From a virus: DNA of 45,670 bases. The stretch lies in IMG/VR virus record IMGVR_UViG_3300027782_000137, positions 1 to 45,670 of that record, one strand, 5' to 3'. The position numbers and the translations under genes are program-made. How positions within the stretch are numbered: the first letter of the stretch is position 1; each line of letters begins with the position of its first letter. This document shows positions 6,324 to 13,808 of the stretch, piece after piece. The notes under the pieces were generated by a model. The model was not told the DNA's origin. It was given only the letters and a program-made list of their open reading frames with translations, and did not search any database.

Positions 6324-7103
6324 ATGACAAAGATTAAAATTTTCAGCGATATTCACTTGGAGTGTTTTGCTTCAGGTCAACCTCTTCCTGATTTAGGGCG
6401 AGGAGACACACTTATCCTAGCAGGAGATATTCTTTCCGCTAGGTATTTCAAAACTGATGGATACCTTCATAGTGTTTATGATACCTTTCTGGAAAATTGT
6501 TCCAAGAACTTCAATCAAGTTCTATATGTATTAGGAAATCACGAATTTTTCGGGTTCAATTTTGAAGGAACTTTTAAAACTATTCGTGAAAATCTTCCTG
6601 ATAACTTTCACCTCCTAGATAACGACACCGTTAAGATTGGGGATTGGAATTTTCTTGGATTCACTTTTTGGACTAATTTCCGAAATGCAAATCCAATTGA
6701 AATGTTAGATGCCGAGCAATATATGAATGATTATAAAGTCATTCGTATTGCTTCCAATTATAGAAAGTTGAGAGCACAGGATACTCTTAACTTACACCTT
6801 AAAAGTAGAGATTATCTTCTCAAACAACTTGAAACTCTCAAGGAGAATGTATTCGTAATTAGTCATCACGCTCCAAGTTATCGCTCCATTGCAGATGAAT
6901 TTAAAACTGCTTCTTGTAATGGTGCATACTGTAGTGATTACGATGGTTTGATTATGAGCAATCCACAAATTAAATACTGGGTTCACGGTCATACCCATAC
7001 GCCTTTTGATTATAAAATTGGAGAGTGTCGTGTGATTTGTAATCCTGTTGGCTATCCCTCGCAAGACACTGGTTATAAGCCAGACTTATTCATTCGGGTA
7101 TAA
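6324..7103 (+). CDS. Calcineurin-like metallophosphoesterase
   Basis: 259 residues with the full two-metal motif set: SDIHLE (8-13; Asp9 and His11), AGDI (33-36), LGNHE (70-74), SHHAP (180-184) and HGHTHTP (221-227). The fold hydrolyses phosphomono- or diesters, and substrates range from nucleotides to RNA ends and phosphoproteins. Phage members include RNA 2',3'-cyclic phosphatases and protein phosphatases; nothing visible here fixes the substrate. It lies in the run that begins at 5905. A late-promoter-like box (7099-7106) overlaps its stop codon. Confidence 0.9.
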   Translation: MTKIKIFSDIHLECFASGQPLPDLGRGDTLILAGDILSARYFKTDGYLHSVYDTFLENCSKNFNQVLYVLGNHEFFGFNFEGTFKTIRENLPDNFHLLDNDTVKIGDWNFLGFTFWTNFRNANPIEMLDAEQYMNDYKVIRIASNYRKLRAQDTLNLHLKSRDYLLKQLETLKENVFVISHHAPSYRSIADEFKTASCNGAYCSDYDGLIMSNPQIKYWVHGHTHTPFDYKIGECRVICNPVGYPSQDTGYKPDLFIRV

Positions 7104-7206
7104 ATATAAATGTCTCTAGGAACGGCAATTCTCTACAGACAAGATTTGGTGCTCTTTTGAGCACCTTTTCTACTATAAATAGTAATGCCGTTCATAGAGA
7201 ATAACA
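7099..7206 (+). promoter_or_regulatory. 108-nt late-promoter/RBS-sequestering cassette (copy 1)
   Basis: In order: TATAAATA (7099-7106); 5' arm TCTCTAGGAACGGCA (7113-7127); a terminator hairpin GGTGCTC-TTTT-GAGCACC-TTTTC (7148-7170); a second TATAAATA (7174-7181); 3' arm TGCCGTTCATAGAGA (7186-7200); ATG 6 nt later. The arms pair at 14 of 15 positions and cover the purine-rich ribosome site. Transcripts that read through would fold and hide the site; transcripts from the inner late promoter lack the 5' arm. The layout matches the copy at 11749-11856. The mechanism is inferred from T4 I-TevI and lysozyme. Confidence 0.75.
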
Positions 7207-8112
7207 ATGACTTTACAAAGTCCAAGAATTTACACATATAAAATTACCTTTGAAGAAGTTCCACATTACTATTATGGAGTTCATAAAGAGAAGAAATATA
7301 ATGAAGAGTATTATGGTTCTCCTAAAACACATAAATGGTGTTGGGAGCTTTATACGCCAAAGAAGCAGATATTAGAATTATTTGAATACACAGATGAAGG
7401 TTGGATTGAAGCCCAAGAAATTGAAAAAAGAATAATTAAAGTTTTTTATAATTCAGATATAAATTGTCTAAATCAAAGTTGTGGAGGCAAAATTTCATTA
7501 TCACTGCTTAAGTTGAGTGGTAAAAAAACAGGAAATTGGTGTAAAGAAAATAAAATTGGCATCTTTGCTTTGACTCCAGAAGAACGAAGTGAACATAGTA
7601 GAAAAGTAGGCAATCAAAACTATGAAAATCGTGTAGGTATATTTGGACGAACACCAGAAGAAATGAAAGAGAATGGTAGAAAAAGTGGATTAAAAAATAA
7701 AGAAAATAAAACTGGAGTGTGTGGTCAATCAATAGAAAAAATGAGAGAAAATGGTAGAAAAGCTGGTATAATTGCAAAAGAAAATAAAACTGGCATCTTT
7801 GCTTTGACTCCAGAGCAAATGAAAGAAAATAGTAGAAAATCAGGTATTCAAAACTATAAAAACTGTGTGGGTATATTTGGACGAACACCAGAAGAAATGA
7901 AGGAGAATGGTAGAAAAAGTGGATTACAACATAAAGAAAAAGGGACAGGTATCTTCGCTTTAACTTCAAATGAAAAAAGCGAACTTGGTAGAAAAAGCTG
8001 TAGTCAAAAATGGAAATGTTTAGAGACTGGATTTATTACAAATGCAGGAAATCTTTCCAAATATCAAAAAGCAAGAGGTATAGACCCTTCAAAAAGAATA
8101 AGATTATCCTAA
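7207..8112 (+). CDS. GIY-YIG homing endonuclease with NUMOD3-like repeats
   Basis: 301 residues. Residues 8-110 form a diverged GIY-YIG domain: IYTYKITFEEVPHYYYGVH, EEYYGSP, then a catalytic EAQEIEKRIIK and NCLNQSCGG. Six repeats of about 25 residues follow ('GIFALTPEERSEHSRKVG' type, NUMOD3-like DNA-binding helices); two are almost identical at DNA level. The C-terminal KWKCLETGFIT...GNLSKYQ segment is shared with the HNH protein at 11857. This is a free-standing homing endonuclease, likely expressed late under the hairpin just upstream. It ends directly against a promoter stem-loop cassette. Confidence 0.85.
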   Translation: MTLQSPRIYTYKITFEEVPHYYYGVHKEKKYNEEYYGSPKTHKWCWELYTPKKQILELFEYTDEGWIEAQEIEKRIIKVFYNSDINCLNQSCGGKISLSLLKLSGKKTGNWCKENKIGIFALTPEERSEHSRKVGNQNYENRVGIFGRTPEEMKENGRKSGLKNKENKTGVCGQSIEKMRENGRKAGIIAKENKTGIFALTPEQMKENSRKSGIQNYKNCVGIFGRTPEEMKENGRKSGLQHKEKGTGIFALTSNEKSELGRKSCSQKWKCLETGFITNAGNLSKYQKARGIDPSKRIRLS

Positions 8113-8115
8113 AGG

Positions 8116-8170
8116 ACACTTTTTCAAGCGGCACTCCATTGCTCCTAGGAGGCGGTGAGGGTGCTATACT
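8116..8170 (+). promoter_or_regulatory. Stem-loop plus extended -10 promoter cassette
   Basis: The cassette stem 'ggacactttttcaagcggcac' is followed by TGCTATACT (-10 at 8165-8170). A leader of about 65 nt precedes the gene at 8243. Confidence 0.55.
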
Positions 8171-8242
8171 TCATATATGAAGCGGGGGCAACTCCTTCGC
8201 CTCTACCACCTACACTACACTTTTTGAGAGGTAATTTTTATT

Positions 8243-8689
8243 ATGGCTAAATCTCCGAATATTCGTTTCCCCCGCAGTGAAGCTGGGTTCTACAGCGTCA
8301 CTCAAGATGGTGAATTGGTTGGTTACATTATGCGCGAAGTGACTGACGACAAAGAAACCAACTGGTATATCTTTGATAATGCAACTCCTGACCTGGATGT
8401 TGCGATGCTTCATCCTGAAGATGCGATTGATGCACCTGATGGTCTTTTCCGTGAAGCCAAGGAGAACGCTAAAGCATACTTCCTCAATCGTCCTGTGATG
8501 GTTCAAGTTGAAGCCCCTGTAGCTCCTCTTGAAGAAGCACAATGGAGTGATGGAGATGAAGATGATGCCGAAGATGACGACGTGATTGAGGATAATAACA
8601 TCTTCGTTTCTGATGATGGTGAAGTTGAACTCTTTGAAGATGAGCTGGAGTTTGATACTGTGGACGCCGAAGAATTCGTTCTGGCTTGA
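8243..8689 (+). CDS. FPRxxAGxY-family protein with acidic tail
   Basis: 148 residues. N-terminal domain: RFPRSEAGFYSVTQDGELVGYIMREV...WYIFDNATPDL. From about residue 95 on it is extremely acidic (GDEDDAEDDD). The product at 14682 shares the N-terminal pattern (FPRxxAGxYxVxxxxxxVGYI...W), so the two are paralogues. Each has its own promoter cassette and terminator, hinting at high-level single-gene expression. DNA mimicry or binding to basic proteins is possible but unproven. Confidence 0.8.
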   Translation: MAKSPNIRFPRSEAGFYSVTQDGELVGYIMREVTDDKETNWYIFDNATPDLDVAMLHPEDAIDAPDGLFREAKENAKAYFLNRPVMVQVEAPVAPLEEAQWSDGDEDDAEDDDVIEDNNIFVSDDGEVELFEDELEFDTVDAEEFVLA

Positions 8690-8703
8690 TGTTTCATACG
8701 TCG

Positions 8704-8737
8704 GGGGAGTGTGTTATTCACTCCCCTCCTTTTTTTC
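8704..8737 (+). terminator. Rho-independent terminator
   Basis: GGGGAGTG (8704-8711), loop TGTTATT, CACTCCCC (8719-8726), then a T-rich run to 8737. Confidence 0.85.
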
Positions 8738-8755
8738 TTTTGTGAGCTTTACATA

Positions 8756-8890
8756 ATGAATTTAACAACTCTGGATATGTTTGAAGACCAAGCAGATGAA
8801 GAAGCTGCACTAGAATTTACTTCTTGGGTGAAAGATAAAGCAGAAGAAATTGGAGTGTCTGAAGATTACTACTTGCTGGAGTTCATTTAA
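8756..8890 (+). CDS. Very small acidic protein
   Basis: 44 residues starting MNLTTLDMFEDQADEE; helical and acidic. It ends 1 nt before the next ATG, so translational coupling is likely. No family recognised. Confidence 0.6.
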   Translation: MNLTTLDMFEDQADEEAALEFTSWVKDKAEEIGVSEDYYLLEFI

Positions 8891-8891
8891 A

Positions 8892-9197
8892 ATGAATTAT
8901 TTTCAACAATACGAAACTGAACGCAAGCATCTTAAAGTTGGTAAGATGTGGATTTGTAATGATCCAAGAGCTATATTACAAAGTATAGAAACTTTAGGCG
9001 AAATCATTGAAATTATAGAGATTATTGATATTGGGGATCAAAGAGCTTATGGGGAGCAAAGAGCTTATCGGTATTTCGTTTTATCCGGTAGATATAAAGG
9101 TAGAAAATATCAAACATCAAAGCCTAGTTTTATCAAGTGCTACAAACCTTATACTGGCGCAAAACCTTCTGAGGTTAAGGAACTATCTAATGTTTGA
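8892..9197 (+). CDS. NYFxxYE-family small protein (copy 6)
   Basis: 101 residues from ATG 8892: MNYFQQYETERKHLKVGKMW. It contains short internal repeats (IIEIIEIID and DQRAYGEQRAY) that suggest slippage growth. An in-frame ATG further upstream lies within the 8756 gene and is not needed. It overlaps the next gene by 8 bp. Confidence 0.75.
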   Translation: MNYFQQYETERKHLKVGKMWICNDPRAILQSIETLGEIIEIIEIIDIGDQRAYGEQRAYRYFVLSGRYKGRKYQTSKPSFIKCYKPYTGAKPSEVKELSNV

Positions 9198-9549
9198 TTG
9201 GAAAGTTGATATTATCACAGAGAGTGGTCAAGTTAGAACTATTAAAGTTTATGACTTTACTTTAAAATCAGATGCAGAAGCAGCAGCACTCTCTCAAAGT
9301 GGTGGAGGGCAAGTTTATTATTCCGCTCCTTTTGTGGAGAGTATTCAAAGCACCCCCCAGAATAGTAATTCAGAACCCTTTCGTGGATTTGATGTGAGTG
9401 ATATAGAGTTTGATTACTCTACTAAACAGGGGCTTATTGCTGGATACATAGCTGCTACAATTCTCCCCACATTCATTTTGTGGTGCATCAATCCAATACC
9501 TTCTATACTCTTTAACATTGCATTTGCCCGATGGTGGTTCACTGATTAA
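9190..9549 (+). CDS. Membrane protein with cytoplasmic N-terminal domain
   Basis: 119 residues from ATG 9190. Residues 1-80 are soluble (MFDWKVDIITESGQVRTIKV..., with a Gly/Ser/Gln-rich patch). Two hydrophobic segments follow near the C-terminus (LIAGYIAATILPTFILWCI and SILFNIAFARWWF). It starts inside the end of the previous gene and ends 1 nt before the helicase, so the three are one unit. Confidence 0.65.
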   Translation: MFDWKVDIITESGQVRTIKVYDFTLKSDAEAAALSQSGGGQVYYSAPFVESIQSTPQNSNSEPFRGFDVSDIEFDYSTKQGLIAGYIAATILPTFILWCINPIPSILFNIAFARWWFTD

Positions 9550-9550
9550 A

Positions 9551-10750
9551 ATGAAAAATCTTCGTCCGTATCAAGTTAAGGCTCTAGCATCTTTGAATAC
9601 TCATAACAAAGGAATAATTATAATTCCAACAGGTGGTGGTAAAACTCTTATCTTTATGGAAGACATAAAGAGAAGAATTTCACAGTCAGAAACTCCACTC
9701 ACTATTGTAATTGTTGCTCCGAAAATTCTCCTTTCGTCTCAACTTTCAAATGAGTTTGAAGGCTATCTCAAAGGCTTTTCTAATGTATTTCAATCTCATA
9801 TTCATTCGGGTGAAGATGGTATCACGGACCCTTCTGAAATCATCACCGCTCATAATCTCATTCAAGAGCTAAACTATCATCACCTGATGTTTACTACATA
9901 TAAGTCTCTTCCTCGTATTCACGAAGCGGGTATTGATATTGATGTCGCAATCTTTGATGAGGCGCATCACTCGGTATTTGAGTCTAACTTCGTGGGAGTT
10001 GCTCAAACATCGGAGACTGCAAAGAATTCATTCTTCTTCACTGCAACTCCTAAACATACCGACAGTAAGACTACAATGGCGAACTCGTCGGTTTATGGTG
10101 GAACTATTCTCTCCATTCCTCCAAAGGAACTTGTAAATTCAGCTTACATCTTGCCTCCTCAAGTGGAGACTTATGAGGCGTCTGAAACTGATGATGTTAA
10201 TATCATTAACTTCATTGATACTATTGAATATATAAATCCAAAAATTCTTGTCGCAGTTCCATCTACGCAAAAGATGATGGATATGTTTACAGAAACCGAA
10301 CTCCTAAATCATCTACAAGAGCGCGGATTTAATATCTTTCATATTACAAGTAAGTATGGTTGTGTGGTAAACAATGTTAAAAAGACTAGAGTTGAATTCT
10401 TTGAAGAGTTGAGTAGAGTAGGTAATGATGATAATGAAAAGCTCATCATCTTTCATTTTGCAATTTTGAGTGAAGGAATTAGTATTGAGGGGCTCTCCCA
10501 CGCACTTCTCCTTCGTAATCTTTCCATAGTTGATTACGTTCAGACTATTGGACGTATTCTTCGTATTCATCGTGAGGATAGTAAGAAACTTCAAGAAGGA
10601 ACAATCAAACCTGGAGAATATCATCTCTACAAGAAACCCTGCGGAGTGATTGCTTTTCCTACTAATGATAGTCGTGGTAGTATTATTCAACGCAGACTTC
10701 AATCTATTGTGAATACTCTTTTCGTTGAAGGTAAAACTTTGGTTGCATAG
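9551..10750 (+). CDS. Superfamily 2 DNA/RNA helicase (UvsW-like type)
   Basis: 399 residues from ATG 9551. Motifs: Q-like RPYQ (5-8), Walker A PTGGGKT (26-32), motif Ia VIVAPKILL, DEAH (136-139), motif III TATP (164-167), motif V SEGISIEGL and motif VI QTIGRILR (331-338). It is a compact two-RecA-domain enzyme, shorter than T4 UvsW (about 500 residues), without extra domains. In T4-type phages such enzymes remodel recombination intermediates or origin R-loops. The UvsW role is inferred; SF2 membership is certain. Confidence 0.9.
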   Translation: MKNLRPYQVKALASLNTHNKGIIIIPTGGGKTLIFMEDIKRRISQSETPLTIVIVAPKILLSSQLSNEFEGYLKGFSNVFQSHIHSGEDGITDPSEIITAHNLIQELNYHHLMFTTYKSLPRIHEAGIDIDVAIFDEAHHSVFESNFVGVAQTSETAKNSFFFTATPKHTDSKTTMANSSVYGGTILSIPPKELVNSAYILPPQVETYEASETDDVNIINFIDTIEYINPKILVAVPSTQKMMDMFTETELLNHLQERGFNIFHITSKYGCVVNNVKKTRVEFFEELSRVGNDDNEKLIIFHFAILSEGISIEGLSHALLLRNLSIVDYVQTIGRILRIHREDSKKLQEGTIKPGEYHLYKKPCGVIAFPTNDSRGSIIQRRLQSIVNTLFVEGKTLVA

Positions 10751-10777
10751 ATAGTTTATGGTTTATATTAAATTGAA

Positions 10778-10939
10778 ATGTTTGTAAAGAAGTTTCCAAA
10801 TTCTGGAGATACCATTCACATAAGAATTCCAGCCGCATATAAAGATGTGATTGAGAAACTTATGATTATCTTTGATAAAAGGTTTCCTCCAGAAAAAGGT
10901 GTAAATCTAATTCACAAATTTATCAACAACTTTGAGTGA
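10778..10939 (+). CDS. Small basic protein
   Basis: 53 residues, MFVKKFPNSGDTIHIRIP followed by a helix-rich remainder (AYKDVIEKLMIIFDKRF). The 'IHIRIPxxYKDVIEKLM' pattern recalls short ribbon-helix-helix DNA-binding proteins (a beta strand of alternating residues, then a helix), so a small regulator is possible. Weakly supported. Confidence 0.6.
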   Translation: MFVKKFPNSGDTIHIRIPAAYKDVIEKLMIIFDKRFPPEKGVNLIHKFINNFE

Positions 10940-10949
10940 GAGAAGGGAG

Positions 10950-11006
10950 AGGGCACTTTTTAAAGCGTCCCTAACATCCAGCATCTGTCCCCAGATGTGC
11001 TACAAT
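10950..11006 (+). promoter_or_regulatory. Stem-loop plus extended -10 promoter cassette
   Basis: 'ggcactttttaaagcgtccc', then AGCATCTG/CAGATGTGCT as a second inverted repeat whose 3' arm runs into TGCTACAAT (-10 at 11001-11006). Confidence 0.55.
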
Positions 11007-11029
11007 GAGTACAACTCAAGAGAAGTCCA

Positions 11030-11167
11030 ATGCAAGGTTCTAATCACTATAAAATTCACGAGAAGAGCGATAAATCCTCTCGTAATGAAAAAGGTAGACA
11101 TAAGCCTGTTGCAAAGCGTCAGGCTAAAGCTCGCCTTAAAGCACTGAAAAAGAAACTTGGAGCTTAA
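11030..11167 (+). CDS. Very small, highly basic protein
   Basis: 45 residues with a Lys/Arg-rich C-terminus (PVAKRQAKARLKALKKKLGA). It could bind nucleic acid. The GTG start of the exonuclease lies 1 nt after its stop, so translation is coupled. No family recognised. Confidence 0.6.
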   Translation: MQGSNHYKIHEKSDKSSRNEKGRHKPVAKRQAKARLKALKKKLGA

Positions 11168-11168
11168 A

Positions 11169-11732
11169 GTGAAGTATTTTTCTCTTGACCTTGAACTGAA
11201 TAATAAAAAAGATGGAACAGTTCCTAAAGTAATACAAGTTGGTATAGCACTAGGGGAAACTTCAGAGAATATAAAAACCTATTCTTGGTATCTTGACCCC
11301 GAAGAAAAAATCACTGACTTTATCTCAAACCTAACAGGCATCACAGACGAAATCATTAAAGAGAAATCTGTTCCTCTTTCACAAGTTGCAGAAGAACTGG
11401 GTAATCTTCTGACCGAAGAAAAGCCTTTTTGCAATCCCATAACCTGGGGTGGAGGGGATGCTAATGAACTCAAAAATGAGTTCAGGCAAAATGGAATAAA
11501 CTTTCCATTCTTCGGTCGTCGCATAGTTGATGTAAAGACCATATTTGTTTATACGCAAATGGTAAATGGTAAGTCTCCCGCAGGTTCCTTGAAAAAATCA
11601 ATGCGTTCTTATGGTCTTGAGTTTATTGGAGAAAATCATCGGGCGGATGTAGATGCCTATAATACTCTTCGGTTCTTTTTCTATTTCCTGGAACGCCAAA
11701 GAGTTTTTGAAGAATATATATGCAACTTATGA
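11169..11732 (+). CDS. DEDDh 3'-5' exonuclease (DnaQ/RNase T fold)
   Basis: 187 residues with GTG start 11169, giving a start at the usual place (MKYFSLDLEL); a TTG 12 nt upstream is less likely. Exo I FSLDLE (Asp-x-Glu), Exo II WGGGDANELKNEF, Exo III HRADVDAYNT with the DEDDh His. A degraded relative of its C-terminus lies about 1 kb downstream beyond the HNH gene. Likely roles are DNA proofreading or RNA/DNA trimming during takeover. Substrate unknown. Confidence 0.88.
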   Translation: MKYFSLDLELNNKKDGTVPKVIQVGIALGETSENIKTYSWYLDPEEKITDFISNLTGITDEIIKEKSVPLSQVAEELGNLLTEEKPFCNPITWGGGDANELKNEFRQNGINFPFFGRRIVDVKTIFVYTQMVNGKSPAGSLKKSMRSYGLEFIGENHRADVDAYNTLRFFFYFLERQRVFEEYICNL

Positions 11733-11748
11733 AACAAATGAAATAGTA

Positions 11749-11856
11749 TATAAATAAGAATGTCTGTTGATACTGCAATCTCTACAGTCAAAGATTAGGT
11801 GCTCTTTTGGGTACCTTTTCTATTATAAATAGTAATGCAGTATCAATAGAATAGAA
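11749..11856 (+). promoter_or_regulatory. 108-nt late-promoter/RBS-sequestering cassette (copy 2)
   Basis: Same order and length as copy 1: TATAAATA (11749-11756), 5' arm TCTGTTGATACTGCA (11763-11777), hairpin GGTGCTC-TTTT-GGGTACC (two G-U pairs) with TTTTC, TATAAATA (11824-11831), 3' arm TGCAGTATCAATAGA (11836-11850), ATG 6 nt on. The arms differ in sequence from copy 1 but still pair (14 Watson-Crick plus one G-U), so pairing has been conserved by compensatory change. Confidence 0.8.
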
Positions 11857-12528
11857 ATGAATTATCTAAAGCATTATTGTAATCTTATTAGGAAAGCAGA
11901 GAAAAGGACTCCACCTGAAGGTTATACCGAAAAGCATCACGTATTCCCTAAAAGTATTTTTGGTAAAAATTCTAGGATTGTTAAATTAACAGCAAAGGAG
12001 CATTATGTGGCTCACGCATTATTGGAAAAGATTTGCATTCAAAGATATGGTGAAAATCATTGGAAATCTAAAAAAATGAACCACGCTCACATTCTTATGA
12101 GAGGTGTAGGTAATAGGAAAGAAATATATTATAATTCTTATATCTATGAGGGTGCAAAAATAAGAAATTCAAAAATATTAACTGGATTTTTCGCTTTAAG
12201 TGAAGAAGAGCAAAGAAAAATAAGATCAAAAAATGGGGAAATATCTGGAAATAAGAATATGGAAGAAAGGAGAGGTATATTTTCTCAAACTGATGAAGAA
12301 AGAATAAAATCAGCTTCTCTTGGGGGGAAAGCAGTAAAAGAACTTAAGATTGGAATTTTTGGTATGAGTAAAGAAGAGTGGAGTGAGGTGGGTAAAAAAG
12401 GAGCAGCCGTAACCAATTCACAAAAATGGAAATGTTTAGAAACTGGATTTATAACTACACCAGGAAATTTATCTCAATACCAAAGAGCAAGAGGTATAGA
12501 TACATCTAAAAGAGAAAGGCTATACTAG
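11857..12528 (+). CDS. HNH homing endonuclease with NUMOD3-like repeats
   Basis: 223 residues. N-terminal HNH domain: HYCNLIRKAEKRTPPEGYTEKHHVFPKSIFG, then LTAKEHYVAHALL; this resembles T4-type Mob/F-Tfl HNH enzymes. Three 'GIF.(S/T)EEE' repeats follow. The last 36 residues (KWKCLETGFIT...GNLSQYQRARGID) match the end of the GIY-YIG protein at 7207, so two different nuclease domains have been joined to one DNA-binding tail. The gene lies between an exonuclease and the remnant of another exonuclease. Confidence 0.85.
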   Translation: MNYLKHYCNLIRKAEKRTPPEGYTEKHHVFPKSIFGKNSRIVKLTAKEHYVAHALLEKICIQRYGENHWKSKKMNHAHILMRGVGNRKEIYYNSYIYEGAKIRNSKILTGFFALSEEEQRKIRSKNGEISGNKNMEERRGIFSQTDEERIKSASLGGKAVKELKIGIFGMSKEEWSEVGKKGAAVTNSQKWKCLETGFITTPGNLSQYQRARGIDTSKRERLY

Positions 12529-12535
12529 AGCCACT

Positions 12536-12585
12536 TTATGAACCGGCACAGTTATACTCCAATTTCAAGTTGGCTGTGCTATAAT
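12536..12585 (+). promoter_or_regulatory. Stem-loop plus extended -10 promoter cassette
   Basis: 'gccactttatgaaccggcac' stem; GCACAG...CTGTGC inverted repeat ending at TGCTATAAT (-10 at 12580-12585), a near-perfect extended -10. It is placed directly upstream of the exonuclease remnant. Confidence 0.65.
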
Positions 12586-12710
12586 ACTTACATAAACACA
12601 GAGGATTGATAGATGATGCTTACAATACTCTTCGCTTCTACTTTGCTCTAGTTAATAGACAAAGAAAGCTAGAAGATGCGATGAATCTTCTAAAAACCGT
12701 TGCTTTTTAA
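12585..12710 (+). pseudogene. 3' remnant of a second DEDDh exonuclease
   Basis: The open frame has no start codon at its 5' end and reads HRGLIDDAYNTLRFYFAL..., matching Exo III and the last helix of the exonuclease at 11169 (HRADVDAYNTLRFFFYFL). Everything upstream of Exo III is missing and replaced by a promoter cassette. It is therefore the tail of a deleted gene. Only a short internal ATG fragment could be translated. Confidence 0.7.
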
Positions 12711-12714
12711 AACA

Positions 12715-12954
12715 ATGAGTAAAACACAAAGAGACTTTCCCGATTGGAAGAGGTATTATTACCGCAGGCCAAAGACTACAAACGAGATTAGACAAAACAC
12801 TGGACTTCTTGCCGACATTATAGCAGATGATATTCCCTACGATATTTCTGGTCTCAATCGTATTCATCGTCATATTCCTAACGCTTGGGACGACATTGCT
12901 ATCGCTGCTTTCTATGAAAGACCCGAGGAACTAAAGCCTTACAACTTACTTTAA
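12715..12954 (+). CDS. Small conserved-looking phage protein
   Basis: 79 residues from ATG 12715, starting MSKTQRDFPDWKRYYYRRPK; the basic aromatic N-terminus is followed by an acidic helical half. It follows the exonuclease remnant by 4 nt. No function recognised. Confidence 0.7.
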   Translation: MSKTQRDFPDWKRYYYRRPKTTNEIRQNTGLLADIIADDIPYDISGLNRIHRHIPNAWDDIAIAAFYERPEELKPYNLL

Positions 12955-12977
12955 ACCCTATGTAAATTTAAAAGACA

Positions 12978-13454
12978 ATGGACTATCTTAAATTTAATCC
13001 AAAAAATCAAATACTTGTTCTGAACGCAGACTATGCACCTTTAAACATTGTATCAAAGCGTAAAGCACTTCTTTATGTGATTAAGAAAAAAGTGCAAATT
13101 CTTTCAGATAGAGTTGTTCGTCTACTCTCCTATGTAAGACTTCCTTACAGTCGCATTATGGCGAATAATGTAAGTCGTAAAGCAATCTTCACGAGAGACC
13201 AACATACTTGTGCGTATTGTAGTGCGAAAGAAAATCTTACAGTAGACCACATTCTACCACAATCTCGTGGCGGCCAAGATATTTGGGAAAATTTAATTAC
13301 TTCTTGTCTTCGTTGTAATCTTAAGAAAGGGAATAGAACTCCTAAAGAAGCTGATATGAAACTTCTTTTTGAGCCTTACAAGCCCTACAATAAAATGTCC
13401 CTCACTATTAGGAACTCAAATATAGGAGAATGGAAGGAATATCTATTCGCCTAG
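12978..13454 (+). CDS. HNH endonuclease (bacterial zinc-ribbon type)
   Basis: 158 residues. It begins ILVLNADYAPLNIVSKRKAL, typical of a broad bacterial HNH family. CAYC (about 76-79) and CLRC (about 113-116) form the zinc site around the core LTVDHILPQSRGG and WENLITSC. Host-like HNH proteins of this size occur in many phages, some near packaging genes. Unlike the homing enzymes nearby it has no NUMOD repeats and no hairpin leader. Confidence 0.85.
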   Translation: MDYLKFNPKNQILVLNADYAPLNIVSKRKALLYVIKKKVQILSDRVVRLLSYVRLPYSRIMANNVSRKAIFTRDQHTCAYCSAKENLTVDHILPQSRGGQDIWENLITSCLRCNLKKGNRTPKEADMKLLFEPYKPYNKMSLTIRNSNIGEWKEYLFA

Positions 13455-13478
13455 TGCCGCATTTTAAACCGTCCATAT

Positions 13479-13511
13479 AGCTCTCCGAAAGGGGAGCTTT
13501 TATGTTATGAT
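13479..13511 (+). promoter_or_regulatory. Terminator hairpin merged with an extended -10 promoter
   Basis: AGCTCTCC-GAAA-GGGGAGCT (13479-13498) then TTTATGTTATGAT, in which TGTTATGAT is an extended -10 (13506-13511). It ends the HNH run and starts the 13533 run. Confidence 0.6.
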
Positions 13512-13532
13512 TACTGTTGTTGGGATGGAGTA

Positions 13533-13808
13533 ATGATTAACCTATGTGAATGTAAACCTGGAGACTTTCTAATCTCAAAGTCAGGACGTTTCCACGTCTA
13601 TTCTCATTATAGAGGAGAGTTTAGTGGTATGTATCCACACATTGCAGTATCAAATACTCGTAAATTTACTTTTTCATTCACAGATGATGGTAGATATCAT
13701 ATTCCAATTGGGCCTACTGACAACGACATAGTTAAAATCATTCCACAAGAAACTCCAAACATTTACTTTACTCTTTACGAACATAAAAAGAGGTCTACGC
13801 TACTATGA
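13533..13808 (+). CDS. INLCECKPGD-family small protein (copy 1)
   Basis: 91 residues: MINLCECKPGDFLISKSGRF, ending with an IIPQETPNIYFTLYE segment. The tandem copy directly downstream shares both ends at DNA level, while the middle is different. The N-terminal CxC plus PGD turn suggests a small beta-barrel; function unknown. Confidence 0.75.
   Translation: MINLCECKPGDFLISKSGRFHVYSHYRGEFSGMYPHIAVSNTRKFTFSFTDDGRYHIPIGPTDNDIVKIIPQETPNIYFTLYEHKKRSTLL

Noticed and set aside
7508-7969. Long reverse-strand ORF opposite the GIY-YIG repeats
   Set aside because: It is Phe/Tyr/Leu-rich text produced by the complement of Lys/Glu/Asn repeat codons, with no start signal.
10932-11147. Forward ORF across the promoter at 11.0 kb
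   Set aside because: It overlaps a promoter cassette and a better supported basic small gene (11030-11167) in another frame.
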